From NCBI RefSeq assembly GCF_019578655.1, contig NC_063256.1, positions 23,846,005-23,910,004 of the forward strand: DNA of 64,000 nt, in the 5' to 3' direction. The notes under the pieces are model-generated. The model did not search any database and was not told where the DNA came from. It was given only the letters and a program-made list of their open reading frames with translations. This document shows, piece by piece, positions 10,838-24,200 of the stretch. The translations under genes were made by a program, and so were the position numbers. This stretch comes from Ricinus communis (Eukaryota > Streptophyta > Magnoliopsida > Malpighiales > Euphorbiaceae). Position 1 is the first letter of the stretch; each line of letters starts with the position of its first letter.

Positions 10838-11725
10838 TGATATGGAACCTCCATGAATAAGCTTGAGAAATCCTTTTGAAATGTAGACCCCCAACATATT
10901 AATATGAAAACCCCAAGAACCAATTAGGCTCAACCCCTAAGGAAGGTTAGGAAACAGATTAATTGGAAAGATTTTAATTAATTTGAATTTAGAAAACTTG
11001 TTCCTAAATCCCAATTTCGAAACACTCTACTTAAATGTTTGTTAAGCATGCATTCTACCTAACAACCCAAAGACAAAGCAAACAACTTTAAGGTAAAAAT
11101 ACTAATTATCATTCAACTTTTAACTTCAAATTTTTAATTCATTACATTAAAATTTGTACTAGCCTTATATAGGCCTTAGAAAACCCTAAATCTTAACTAA
11201 TAAGGATTTACATATGATCTAGGATAAATATAACCTTTCTAACTAAAAGAGATAACTTAAACAAAGTCCTAATTAGGTTAAAATACATGTGTGGCCGCCC
11301 AAAATAAGTTATAGAACCCTAATTTATAAGTCATATAGATGGGCCTCACAGCATAAGCCAAGTTAGGCTCAAAGTCTTCATATGCTCCAATTTAGTATCT
11401 TTGGTTTTTTCTAAGTCCAATTAGATTCATTAAACCCTAATAAATTGAATTAGATTGATGAAATTCTCCCAGCCTTAATGTGTCCTTAGCCCAAATGTCT
11501 TGTATAAGTTCAATGACTTCTAATTTGAATCGGACTAGGACTCCTAATTGAATTAGGATTCCTTTCGTTGCTTGAACTCCTAATATCATCAAGACTCCTT
11601 GTTGAATTAGGATTCATAGTTGACTCAGGACTCCTTGTTGGATTAAGATTCCTTGAGTTAGTAGGATTTGCATCATCAAGACTCCTTGTTGGAGTAGGAT
11701 TTGTTGTGCTAGTTTGGTTCGTATA
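10838..11725 (-). repeat. 5' LTR (subtype II), minus strand
   Basis: The minus strand runs from TATACGAACCAAACTAGC (start altered from TGATACG) to GGTTCCATATCA. It holds the 18-bp minisatellite at about 11,530-11,705 and matches the solo LTR at 2,302-3,241 along its length. Confidence 0.8.
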
Positions 11726-12158
11726 TGCCTACCTAATAACTCTCCAATGAAAGTACTTCATTATATGCATCCCAAACATCAAAACTCATGAATTACTACT
11801 TGGATTAATCGAAAGCAACATGATTTCTCCCTTATGTGCAGATTGTGTCTCCTCCTACTTGATCTTCAAGTCACACTCGAGTGCACTGATTAAGCTAGTC
11901 AACTACATTCCGACGATTCCTTACGCCAATCTTTGTGTCATCAAGAATACTCATGCATATAAGAACAAAGAATAATGGAGACCCTAATGGTCCAAATCCT
12001 GAATCAGAATAATTGGGCATACCTCCATTCATGTCAATCGCGCTTTCCCCCAAAAGATTCATTTGCGATCATTTGGAGCATGACAAAAATACTCGAATTG
12101 AAAACACGCTCATTCTCACTTGGATTAATCGAAAGTAACATGATTTTTCTATTATGTG
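11726..12158 (+). repeat. Repeat A fragment carrying the left target duplication
   Basis: Plus-orientation repeat A. The final five bases ATGTG (12,154-12,158) are repeated at 14,537-14,541 beyond the inserted LTR. Confidence 0.75.
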
Positions 12159-14536
12159 TATAACACCCCAACTCAAACTTCCCATTGAATAGCAATATAT
12201 ATATATATATATAACTTTATAAACATAATTTACTACTTAGTTACAATATACATTCATACAATTTAAGTGGCATGACATACTTAATATATATAAGAAATAT
12301 TTATACGATAGTTTAATTCACACAAGTTCCCAAAATGCCCCAATGCTTTAGATAACTCCTCCGGCCCACCCCGATAATATTGACTGATGCAAAAGAGCAA
12401 TGCATGCCTAAGGCTATCTACAATCGCACTAACTCGAAAAAAAAAAAAATTGCTAAGGAATGAGCTAGCGACTCAATAAGCATTTAATTTACTAAACTAT
12501 AGTATATTAGGCTAGAATTATCAAATCTTTATCAATACAGAAAATTATACCAACACTTAACTAACAATCACAAAATCAACCATTTCAGTTATTCTCATAA
12601 ACATATAATTTCATCTCACGTAATGCAAATAATCTCAAACTCAACCAAGTCAAATAATTCAATTCCACATTATTTCTATCAAATTAGGATCAGATGACTC
12701 ATCCTTACATTTCCTCACATTTTTAAATTTCAGTAACCACTTGACAAGACTATCCGCCGGCTCAGTCTTGCCATCTCATATACTCGGGTAGCTATCCGCC
12801 CGGCTCAGCTTTCCCGATTACACAATATCCATACAAAAGTCATCAATCCTTAATCACAATCATTTCACTTCACAACACATCACAATCAATTCACTTTATA
12901 ACAAGCCAAAAACATAACTAATATCAACTCAGTCAACCAAGAAATTATCAAGTAATCAAACAGCAGTCCCTACTCAATATACACAAAGTTTAGTCTATTA
13001 AATACTTACCAGAAGTTATAGGATAACAAAGTAATCCTATTATTTTTCTCTTACCACTTCCTTGCCTTTGGATGAACCTATTCACATATTCAATACAAAT
13101 ACAATTCAATCACAAGGCATAAATATATATATATATATATATTTACTATCAATAAAATATCACATTTCAACAAAATAACATATATTCTAGATATTAATAT
13201 GATGCATGAGATGAATGACAACAAATCAACATATTTGTTGATGAAGGCAGCTTGTAGGTACTGACTTAGAAATTACACCAAAACTTATGTACAATTAATA
13301 AAAATCTCATATTTTCCAGAATTACACTTCCATTTTTATAGAAACCATAGCAGAAAGAATCACCTCAAAATCATTGGTATAGAAATAGTTATGGCATTTT
13401 CTATACAGCTGCTCAAATTTCCATCTAAACAGAACAGAAAAAAGTTTCCTATTAAATGACCAATCAAAAAAATGAATTTTCTGATGAAACTCTCCAGATA
13501 TAAAGTTAACATTCTAAAGTTTCTATAGACACTAATTTTACTCAATTTGGACTTTTCTAGCTCAAGTTGTGAAACACACAATTAGCAATAAATTTCTGAA
13601 TCCTAAGCCCGATTTCTGCTTAAAACAGTTTCGGGCAGGCCATATTAAGTTTAACATATCTCACGTTATACTCAACAAAAAATTATGAAATTTTTCAGAC
13701 ATATACTAAATATATAAATGAACAACTTTCATGTTTAACTCTCTGCTTGGTTCAACCTCTAAATGCCTCAAAATGTCAGCACAAAAACCAGGTCACCTGC
13801 TGAACCAAAAACAGAGCAGCAGCAAAATCGAACCTCATAAGTTCCTACTCACTCAACAATCTGCAAAACCATTTTACAGAGATATTCTTGAGACATATAC
13901 CTACAACTTTCATGTTTGAAAATTTTCGAGATAAAGCCTCTAAGGTCACGAAATCATAAGTGAAAAATCTGCCCAGAAATTTCAGCTTCAAGATCACAAG
14001 TAAAAGCATGTTTACTCTTGATTAAACAATTCCAAAACACATAATCATCAACAATTTCATATCATTAACCCTAATTTACAGCAAAATCAAGCAATTAAAA
14101 TTACTCACCTTTGTTTTCCTTGATTAAGAAAGCCCAAATCTTTCAAGCTTAAAAGAAGAATTTGATTTTCACTTACTAAAAGTTTTGTAGAGTTTGATTT
14201 GGAAAATCAAAGTTGAAGAAGGAAAGGAGAAAAATGAGAGAGACAAAGAAGAAAAGGAAATTGGAAAGCATACGTAGATAAGAACAAATGAAAGAGGTGG
14301 TATATTGGTGTGGAAATAGGCAAATTACAATTTAATCCTCTTTCTTTCTAACTTTTCAATTTAGTCCAAAATCATTACTTTTCAATTAAATCAATATGTA
14401 ACTAAATAATTTATTTATCTACCACATAATATAATAAAATAGATCATATATAATCATGATGCAAATGACATGTTTAATGACATGCTAATGAATATTAATT
14501 ATTAATAAAAAGAAGTAAATAAATTTGGTTGTGACA
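12159..14536 (-). mobile_element. Solo LTR, 2.4 kb, minus strand, with 5-bp target duplication
   Basis: On the minus strand it starts TGTCACAACC and ends GGGGTGTTATA, the terminal pattern of many plant Ty3/gypsy LTRs, with a final CA changed to TA. ATGTG flanks it on both sides, and repeat A continues across the insertion. The body is AT-rich and non-coding, with two AT microsatellites (12,195-12,213 and 13,123-13,142), a 'tccgcccggctcag' motif pair near 12,755-12,810 and a purine-rich stretch at 14,200-14,260. No PBS or PPT flanks it, as expected of a solo LTR. It is unrelated to the other LTR subtypes here. Confidence 0.75.
13123..13142. repeat. (AT)n microsatellite
   Basis: About ten uninterrupted AT dinucleotides inside the solo LTR. 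Confidence 0.9.
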
Positions 14537-17224
14537 ATGTGTGCGGATTTACATTGCATTACGCTGACCCAATGCCACCGGTCAAGCTTGCCAAATGTGT
14601 TCCCATGATTCCTCATGCCAATCCTTGTGTCATCAGGAGTCCTCGTGCCTAGAGGAATAAGGAATGATAGAGGCCCTAATGGTGCAAATCCTGAATCAGA
14701 ATATTTGGTTGTGCCTCGATTCTTATCATTCCTTCTTTCCTCTAAAAGATTCATTCGTAATCATTCAGGGAAAGATATTAATACTTGATCAAGTAATTTT
14801 CTTTCTTTGAATTTGTCCAAGCATTGGATCGGTGCTTATGATTGCCGCTTCCATGTGCTTTCACTCAATGCTCGTGTTTATGCTCCCCAAATAACAAACC
14901 ATCATATTATACAAAGACTAGAGAGAGAGGCACAATAGAGATGACCAAAATGATTACATAGATAGGATTTCAGATTCGATAAGGAATGAAATCAAATTGA
15001 TTTAAACGCAAGGGTAAATGAAGAATACAAAAGAAAGGAAGGACATGAGTGATAAGTCTGTGCTCGTTAGCGCAAGTGTTGATAAGTCCACAAATTCTTA
15101 AAAGAATCCATAATTTGATTCCGCATAAGATAGAAATCTGAAATAATATGCTCATTAGCCTTAAGTATTCAACTGCATGCAGTTTTTATTGTACGAAAGC
15201 CCTCATTCCATAAGAAGAAGAAACTAGAAGCTAAATATTAATAAATAAAGAAAGAAAGATGAACAAACTAAAGTCAAATCAAGAACTAGAAAGGAGTTGA
15301 ATGGTCAACTCTTAGTCCCAAATTTTAGGAACTAGCTTAACGAATCCAAAGGGAAATTTGCGTGGGCTTACCTAATAACACTTTAAACCAAATTACTTCA
15401 TTATATGCATACCAGACATCAAAATTCTTGTATTCCTAATCATAACTAAAGTGAAATCATGAATGAGAGAGGAGTTAACTTGTCAACAACTCTCGTAGTC
15501 CCAAAGTTTATATGTCAGCTTAACGAAAACAAGGAGAAATTCGTGTGGGCCTACCTAATAACAATTTAACCTACATTACTTTATTATATGCATCCCAAGC
15601 ATCAAAATGCTCATTGCTACTTGTATTATGCTTGGATTAATTGAAAAATAACACGATTTCTCCCTCACACTCGTGGATTTATATCTCATCCCACTTGATA
15701 ATCAAGCTAAGCCCTAATGCCACCAGTCAAGCTTGTCAATTGCATTGCCATGATTACTTATGCCATTAGGAGTCCTCGTACCTAGAGGAACAAAGAATGA
15801 TGGGGATCCCAATGGTGCAAATCCTGAATCGGAATATTTGGGCGTGCCTCAATTCTCATTATTCCCTCTTTCTTCCAAAAGATTCATCCATGATCATTCG
15901 AAGAATGATGTCAATACTCAATCAACTAATTTTCTTTCTTCACATTTTTCCAAGCATTGGATAAGTGCCTATCGTTGCCACTTCCACGGGCTTTAACTCA
16001 ATGCCAAACAAAATTAAACTATCATACTAGACATAGATTAGAAAGAGACAAATAAAAGAAATGAATGAATGAGAACATAGGTAGGATTTCATATTCAATA
16101 AGAAAAGAAACCGTCAGTTCTTTATTCTCTTCCATGGCTAAGCATAAGCATAAAATCGCATTGATTTAAATACAAGGGTAGACAAAGACACAAAAGAAAG
16201 GAAGGACGTGAGCAATAAGTTTAGGTTCGCTAGTGTGAGTCTTTATAAGTCCGCAAAGTTCTTGAAAGAACCCGTAACTCAATTCTCCACAAGGTAGAAA
16301 GCTAAAATAATATACTCACTAGGCTCAAATATTCGATTGCATACGATTGTCATAGTGTGAAAGCCCTCATTCCATAATAAGAAGAAACTAGAAGCTAAAT
16401 ATAATAAATAAATAAATAAATAAATAAAGAAAGATGAATAAACTAAAGTCAAATCAAGAACTAGAGAGGAGTTGACTGGCCAACAACTCTCATAGTCCTA
16501 ACTTTTATGAGCCAGCTTAACGAATAAAATGAGAAATTCACGTGGGCCTACCTAATAATACTCCAAATAAATTACTTCATTATATGCATCCCAAACATTA
16601 AAAAAATGTATGCATTCCCACTTGGATGAATGGAAAGCAACATGATTTCTCCATCACACGGGTGGATTTGCCCCTCGTCCTACTTAATTATCAAGTCATG
16701 CTCCAATGCCACCGATTAAAACAAGGGACAATTTACAAGCTTCGATTCTCATCGTCCCTCTTTCCTCTGAAAGATTCATCAATGATCATATGGAGAATGA
16801 TATCAATACTCGATTAAATAATTTTCCTTTTTTTCATCTGTCCAAGCATTGGATTGGTGCCTATGATTGCCACTTCCATGAGCTTTCACTCAACACTACT
16901 GCTTATGCTCCCTAAATAAAACCAAACCATCATACTAGATAGAGATTAGAAATAGAGGCACAAAAGAAACGAACAAAATGAGAACATAAGTATGATTTCA
17001 GATTTGATAAGGAAAGAAATCACAAGTTCTTTGTTCTCTTCCATATGGCTAAGCGTAAGGATCAAATCGAATTGATTTAAACACAAGGGTAGACAGAGAA
17101 CACTAAAGAAAGGAAGGACGTGAGAGATAAGTCTTTGTATACTAGTGCGAGTGTTGATAAGCCCGCAAAGTTCTTCAACGAACCCATAGCTTGATTTCGC
17201 GCAAGGTAGAAGACTGTAATAGTT
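14537..17224 (+). repeat. Repeat A, plus-strand tandem block (about three units)
   Basis: Head-to-tail units with landmark 'cctacctaataacac' or a variant near 15,370, 15,550 and 16,550. Between the first two a ~180-bp segment is duplicated. A short tetranucleotide run (AAAT)n lies at 16,404-16,428. No gene is seen. Confidence 0.8.
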
Positions 17225-18090
17225 TTATACGAATATGGCTAACTTGTGCCAAATCCATATTCAATGTTGATGTCTTCATCAAGGATCGTTCACCTAATCA
17301 AGCAAAAAAAATTTAACTCCCAACAAGACCTTTAAATAACTTGTACTTAAGAACCTTAATTATAAGAATTAAAGGCTATTTAACATAAACAAAAGTTTAG
17401 ATTTAAACTAAGTTTGTAAAATACCAAACCTTCACTTGATAAATTCACCAAGTTCATAAAAAACAAAAGAAGAGAATTAACACCAAAATAATCAATATTC
17501 AACAAACTTTACATAGAAATTCATACTAGCTTATGTAAGCCTTAAAAAACCTGATTCTATAATGATAAGGAAACAAATAATAATAAGACTAGGAATAGAA
17601 CTTCCAAACTAAAAGGATAACTTAAAACAAGACTCCTAACTATTAAAAGACTTATTTAAATGAACAAATACTACTGAAATTCGTCCAACCCAAGCCCATA
17701 TAATAAACATGACAATTGGGCTTAAGTAACATATAATAAGCGTCCCATTCTTAAGTATTGGAGTCAAAATAGCTTAACTTGCATATTTTAGACTTATCCT
17801 GACTTGTTTATGCCTCCATATGTTGGATTAAGTTGATAAGAGTATCTTGAGGCCTATTGTTTTGATTAAGCCCCATCTCAGTTGGACTTTGAATCTGACT
17901 AGGACTCCTAGTTGGATTAGGATTCCTAGTGGAAATAGGATTCCTTTCGTCGCTTGAACTCCTCATGTCATCAGGACTCCTTACTGGATTAGAATTCCTT
18001 GTTGAACTAGGATTCCTTGAGTAAGTAGGATTTCCATCATTCGGATTCCTTGTTGGTGTAGAATTCCTTGTGCTACATGGGTTCTCGTCA
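17225..18090 (-). mobile_element. Solo LTR (subtype III), minus strand
   Basis: The minus strand starts TGACGAGAACCCATGTAGC and ends with GCCATATTCGTATAA, collinear with the LTRs at 28,411-29,352 and 30,611-31,596. The U3 minisatellite at about 17,890-18,075 encodes TRNSNPVRSPDD-like runs. Flanks are TAGTT and TAATT, 4 of 5 identical, but they come from different parts of repeat A, so I do not rely on them as a target duplication. Confidence 0.75.
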
Positions 18091-19029
18091 TAATTAATCA
18101 AAAGCAACATAATTTCTCCCTTATGCGCATGAATTTGCATCTCGTGCTGCTTGATCATCAAGCCATGCCCCAATGCCACCTGTCAAGCTTATCAATTGCA
18201 TTCTCATGATTCCTTAATAAAAACAAGGGAAAATTCGCTTCAGCATACCTAATAACACTCCAGCCTAATTTACTTTATTATACGCCTAGCAAACATCCAA
18301 ACATGATCATTTCTACTTGGATCAATCAAAAGTAACATGATTTCTCCTTTACAGGCATGGATTTATATCTCATCCTGCTTGATCATCAAGCTAAGCTGCA
18401 ATACCATCGGTCAAGGTTATCAATTGCATTCCCATGATTCCTTAAACCAATCCTTATGTCACAAAGAGTCCTCGTGCCTAGAGGAACAAGGAATAATGGA
18501 GATTTCAATGGTACAACTCCTGAATCGAAATATTAGGGCTTGTCGCGATTCTCATTGTTTCTTCTTTCATCCAAAAGATTAATTTGTGATCATTCTAAGA
18601 ATGATATCAATACTTGATCAACTAATTTTCTTTCTTTGCATTTATCCAAGCATTGGATCGGTGCCTATTATTGATGCTTCCATGCACTTTAACTCAACAC
18701 TCGTTTTTATTGATATCTAAATAAAACCAAACCATAATACTAGACAAATATTATAAAGAGAGGCATAAAAGAAATGAACAAAATGAGAACATAGGTGGGA
18801 TTTCAGATTCGATATGGAAAGAAATCATAAGTTCTTTATTCTATTTCATATAGCTAAGAGTAGGATCAAATCAAGTTGATTTAAATACAAGAATAGACAA
18901 AGAACACAAACGGAAGGAACGAGTCTAGATAAGTTGTTCGCTTTCGATAAGTTGTTCGCTCGTACGAGTCTAGATAAGTCTAGAAAGTTCATTATAGAAC
19001 CCATAACTTGATTTCCCATAAGATAGAAA
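18091..19029 (+). repeat. Repeat A, plus strand
   Basis: One near-complete and one partial unit. Near 18,930-18,965 a short direct duplication containing 'gataagttgttcgct' is present. It ends where the 5' LTR of the Ty3/gypsy element starts. Confidence 0.75.
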
Positions 19030-19834
19030 TTATGTGAATCCTATTGGCACTAGGATTCCTACTCCAACAAGGAATCCTGCTTTAACTAGGATATAAGATC
19101 CACTTCACATCCATGGAGGCCTAATTACAAGGTCTAAGACTAAAAAGATAAAAGAAGCTCTCAATGGGCTTATTCAAGACGTTTGGGCTAAGGACACATT
19201 AAGGCTTGAAAAGTTAGATTCAAATCAAGGCTCATTAATCTAATTCAGTTTATTAGGCTTGAATAAATCTAATATGGGCTTAGTGAGCATAAAAGGAGCA
19301 TATAGGGGAGTTTGGGCCTAATTAGCTCCACCAAAGATGGCCCATACATGTGGCTTAAAGAAATTAGGGTTTCTTACTCCTAATGGACGACCACATAGTA
19401 TTTTGAGAGTATTAGGACTTTGTTTTTAGTTATCTCTTTTAGTTAGGATATTTATCTCTATCCTATTTGAGTTGTAATTCCTTAATAGCTTAGAATTAGG
19501 GTTTTCTAAAGGCTATAAAAGCCTAGTATGAATTTTCAAGTTCATTGATTGATGATTAATATATTTTGTGAGTTTATACTCTACTCTTAGTTCTTGTTTA
19601 GAGCTAATTCGAACTTATCAAGCAATTCATTATTTGTGGCGTTCAAATCCAACTTATCAATTTTGAATCCATACTAAATTATGGTATCTTCTACCTCTAA
19701 TACCTTTAGGCTTAATAGTTTAATATACTTGAAAGGTCTAAGGTTTCCATTGATCTAGTTCTAGAAGGATCTTGAGCGATGAAATGAGACTTGCATGCGG
19801 GTTTAATCCTTTGATATAGGTTAGGTTCATATCA
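19030..19834 (+). repeat. 5' LTR (subtype I)
   Basis: Starts at a sequence aligned with TGATGCAAATCC of the 3' LTR and ends TTCATATCA. The minisatellite is only about three units long (19,037-19,092). The first ~190 bp match the 3' LTR closely, but the remainder does not. Confidence 0.8.
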
Positions 19835-19836
19835 TT

Positions 19837-19848
19837 TGGTATCAGAGC
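19837..19848 (+). promoter_or_regulatory. Primer-binding site, perfect tRNA-iMet match
   Basis: TGGTATCAGAGC, 12 of 12, two bases behind the LTR end. Confidence 0.9.
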
Positions 19849-20054
19849 GTGAGTCACAAGCGTTATTAATTGTTTTAGCCTTTATAAGAACCAAAGAGTA
19901 GAGATTGAGTGGTAAAAGGTGAGTGGTGATTTCGCTAAAGGGTAAAGCCTATAAAAGTGAAACATAAGCGTGAGTCATATCCTTTCAGTGTAACACGCGA
20001 GGGAGTGTTATTTATGAGATTTCTTTATTCCTTTTTGTGTTATTATAGATTGAC

Positions 20055-21220
20055 ATGGCTGATCCGCCGAAGCTAACCATGGCACAAGTTATCAAGCATT
20101 TGGAGCGTATAAGGAGGCAACTTCAAGATTTTGGTGATTGAGCGGAGAGGGTGGAAATAAATCAAAATGGCCCCAACAACAATGCCAACCATATAAGCCA
20201 ACACGCACTTAGACAAGTTTGTAGAGGGAGATGGCATGATGATGATGACAATGAGCCCGTTGATGTTAATGAACAAGGGCGTAGAAGACAAGATAACAAC
20301 TTTAGAAATATAAAGATGAATATTCCTAAGTTCCAAGGCAAAGCCGATCCTGAAGCATACTTGGAATGGGAAAAGAAAGTAGATTTCATCTTTGATTGTC
20401 ATAACTACTCCGAAGATAGAAAGGTAAAACTCGCAGCTATTGAATTCACAGATTATACTATAATTTGGTGGGATCAATTTTGTTGAGTATCAGGAGAAAC
20501 AGAGAAGCACGTATTACTAGTTGGCAAGAGAGGAACACCATCATAAAGAAGAGATTTTTACCCCAACATTACAATAGAGATGTATGCAACCGACTACAAA
20601 GACTGGTACAAAGATCTAAAAGTGTGGAGGAGTACTACCAAGAGATGGAAATTGCAATGACAAGAGGCAATGTAGAGGTGGAGAGAGAGGCAACTATGGC
20701 GCAGTTCTTGAGTGGATTGGACAAGAACATTAGTGGTATGTTAAAGTTGTAAGAATATGTTGAGATGGAGGACATGCTATATAAAGCCATCAAAATTGAA
20801 AAGCAATTAAAGAGTAAAATGACTAGGTACAATTCGGGAAATACAGCTTCCACATGGAAATCGAATTGGAAAGATAGTGACAAGACCTTTTCCAAGTCCG
20901 AAGTAGATGTTAGCAAGAATGGGAAATAATTGGGCAACACTAAAATGCAAGGTAAACTCGAAACTTCTAGCACTAGATCTCGAGATATTAAGTGTTTTAA
21001 ATGTTTGGGGCAGGGATATATTGCATCACAATATCCAAATAAGCGTGTACTGGTGACTACACAAAATGATGATATTAAGAGTGATAGTCATGATCATGAA
21101 GAACGCATGCCCGAGCTTGAGGATGCAAGTAATATATATGAGCAAATTGGGCCTAAAGGTGAGTTGTTTATCACAAGAAGTGCTCTTAATATGCAAGCAA
21201 AGGAAGCGAATGAAGTCTAA
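20055..21220 (+). pseudogene. gag: gag of the Ty3/gypsy element
   Basis: Starts at ATG 20,055 (MADPPKLTMAQVIKHLER), with an in-frame stop after 28 codons. The frame reopens with the capsid core (PKFQGKADPEAYLEWEKKV, then IIWWDQF), stops at 20,486, and continues in another frame through RFLPQHYNRDVCNRLQRL, QRSKSVEEYYQEME and FLSGLDKNI, all typical of plant gypsy capsid. Further stops lie near 20,752 and 20,928. The zinc knuckle at about 20,990-21,040 reads CFKCLGQGYIASQYPNKR: the His and last Cys of CX2CX4HX4C are both Tyr, so it could not bind zinc. Hence a dead copy. Confidence 0.9.
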
Positions 21221-21229
21221 AAAGATAAT

Positions 21230-24200
21230 ATCTTTCATGCTAGATGCCAAGTCTAAGATAAGGTATGTAGTTTGATTATAGATGGGGGAGTTGTACCAAT
21301 GTTATTAGTGCTAGTTTAGTTGATAGGTTTCATTTACCCACTACTAAACATCCAAAACCTTATAGATTGTTATGGTTGAATGATTGTGGGGAAATAAGGG
21401 TTAATAGGCAAGCATTGATATCATTCTCTATTAGATATTATCATGATGAAGTGTTATGTGATATCATTTCTATGCATTCTAGTCATATATTATTATACGT
21501 CCATGGCAATATGATAAGCGACTTGTGCATAATGGATATTCAAATCGATATTCTTCTATGATGAACAACAAACCTAATACACTTGTAGCATTATCTCCTA
21601 AGAAAGTTTATGAGGACCAAAAAGTTCTAAAAGAGAGAGAAAGCGCTTGAGGGGAAAAAAGTTAAAAGCGCAACAGAAGGAGAGTTTTGTGAAAAGCCAT
21701 GAGAGTGTGAGCCTATAGAGGAAAAAGGAGAAAAAGAGAGTGATGCACAAAGAAGAAAAGAGAGAGAGGCGCATGCAAAAGGAGAGGGTGTGATTGTGAG
21801 TTATGAGAAAAAAGACAATTTCTATGCAAGAGAGGGTGAAATGAAGAGAGCTTTTCTTTCAAGGCAATCCATGATTGTATTTTTGTACAAGGGCGCCTAT
21901 TTAAGCACTAACCAAGATAACACTAGTTTGCCTAGTGTATTTCAATCTCTTTTATGAGAATTCAAAGACTTGTACCCCGAAGAGATGCCTAAAGGACTAC
22001 CACTAATAAGGGGAATCGAGCATCAAATTGATTTTATACCCGGCGCTTCAATTCCAAATAAACTAGCTTATCGAAGTAATCCTGAGGAAATAAAGGAATT
22101 GCAATGACAAGTGGAAGATTTGATGGCCAAACTGCTGATTAGAGAAAGTATGAGCCCATGTGCGGTGCCCATCTTACTTGTACCAAAAAGGATGGAACAT
22201 GGCATATGTGTGTTGATTGTCGTGCTATCAACAAGATTACAGTAAAGTATCATCATCACATTCCTTGTTTGGATGATATGTTAGATGAACTCTATGGGTC
22301 GACTATCTTATCTATAATTTATTTGAAATCCGGTTATCATCAAATTAGGATGAAGGTGGGTGATGAATAGAAAACCGCATTCAAAACAAAGTATGGTTTT
22401 ATGAATACTTAGTCATGCCTTTTGGCTTGACTAATGCACCTAGCACTTTTATGAGATTAATGAACCATTTTTTTGGTGCTTTTATTGAAAAATTTATGGT
22501 TGTCTATTTTGATAATATCTTGATTTATAGCAAGTCGTTAGATGATCATGTTGACCATGTGCGCATGGTACTTGATGTTCTGTGCAGAGAGAAGTTGTAT
22601 ATCAACTTTGCTAAATGTTCTTTTTGCACTAATAAACTTATGTTTTTAGGATTTGTTGTGAGTGTTAAAGGAATAGAAGTTGATAGTGAAAAGGTTAAGG
22701 CAATAGAGTCTTGGCAGAAACCTAAGAGTGTTGGGGATGTAAGATCGTTCCATGGCTAAGCTAGTTTTTATAGGAGCTTTATTAAGGATTTTTCTAGCAT
22801 AGCCGCACCTTTAACAAAAGTAATTAAAAAGAATGTGGAGTTTAAATGAGGTGAGGAATAAGAAAAGACTTTTAACTTGCTTAAATCTAAGTTAGTTAAT
22901 GCATCTTTACTTGCTCTACCCAATTTTAACATGAGTTTTGAGATTGAATGTGATGCTTCCAGAATTAGTATTAGAGCTGTTCTTATGCAAGACAGACAGT
23001 CTATAGCTTATTTTAGTGAAAAGCTCAATGGGGCAGCCTTGAACTACCCAACTTATGATAAGAAGATGTACGCATTGGTGAGAGCTTTAGAGACATGGCA
23101 ACACTATTTTTGGCCTAAAGAGTTTGTGATTCACACGGATCATGAGTCATTAACGAATTTGAAGGGGAAAATAAGCTTAATAAACACCTTGCTAAATGGA
23201 GTGAGTTCATTGAGTCCTTTCCATATGTGATCAAATACAAGCAAGGTAAAGATATGTTGTTGCGGATCCCTTATCTCAAAGGTATGCACTTCTTTCTACT
23301 TTGAATGCCAAATTCCTTAGTTTTAAGCATATTAAAGATATTTATGAGCATGACTCTAATTTTAGCAATGTGTTTAATGCTTGTGAAAAAGGTGCTTTTG
23401 ATAAGTTTTATAGACATGATTTTTTGTTTAAAGAACAACATTTGTGTATTCCCATATGTTCTATACGTTAGGGAAGCTCCTGAGGGTGGTTTAATGGGAC
23501 ACTTTAGAATTGTTAAGACTTTAGATGTTTTGCATGATGTTCTCTATTGGCCTAATATAAAGCGAGATGTCGCTAGATTTTGTGATAGATGAATTGGTTA
23601 TAAACAAGCAAAGTCTAAATCTAAACCCCATGGCTTGTATACACCATTGCCCATGCCTAGTTCAGCTTGGATTAATATTTGTATGGATTTTATGCTTGGT
23701 TTACCTAGATCTAGGCGATTCCATATATGTTATTGTTGATAGATTCTCTAAGATGGCTCATTTTATTCCAGTCATAAAACTAATGATGCAACATATATTT
23801 CTAACTTATTCTTCAAATAAATTATGCGTTTGCATGGTATGCCTAGAACTATTGTTAGTGATAGGGATGCAAAGTTCTTAAGCTACTTTTGGAAGAGTTT
23901 ACGGGGAAAGTTGGGAACTAAGTTATTATTTTCTACTACATGTCATCTATAAACTGATGGTCAAACTGAAGTAGTTAATAGGACTTTAGGTACTTTGTTG
24001 CATACTATGGTTAAAAAGAACCCAAAATCTTGGGAAGAATATTTTCCGCATATAGAGTTCGCATATAATCGTAGTGTGCATTCATTTACTCAATTCTGTC
24101 CTTCTAAAGTTGTTTATGTTTTTATTCCTTTATTCCCATTAGATGTGATTCCTTTACCTTTGAGTGAATGTGTTAATCTAGATGGAAAGAAAAAGGTAGA

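Larger units (their letters stand above)
9251..11725 (-). mobile_element. RT-less Ty3/gypsy-type element, minus strand
   Basis: Reading on the minus strand: 5' LTR (11,725-10,838), degenerate PBS (10,835-10,824), protease remnant, acidic ORF, polypurine tract AAAAGGGGGA (9,564-9,555), then a 3' LTR starting TGATACGAACC at 9,554 and truncated at 9,251. No RT, RNase H or integrase lies between the LTRs, so the element was non-autonomous or is an internal-deletion derivative. Because the 3' LTR is cut off, no target duplication can be tested. Confidence 0.8.

Noticed and set aside
17220..18095. Target duplication TAGTT/TAATT around the LTR at 17,225-18,090
   Set aside because: One mismatch, and the two flanks come from different places in repeat A, so the match may be chance.
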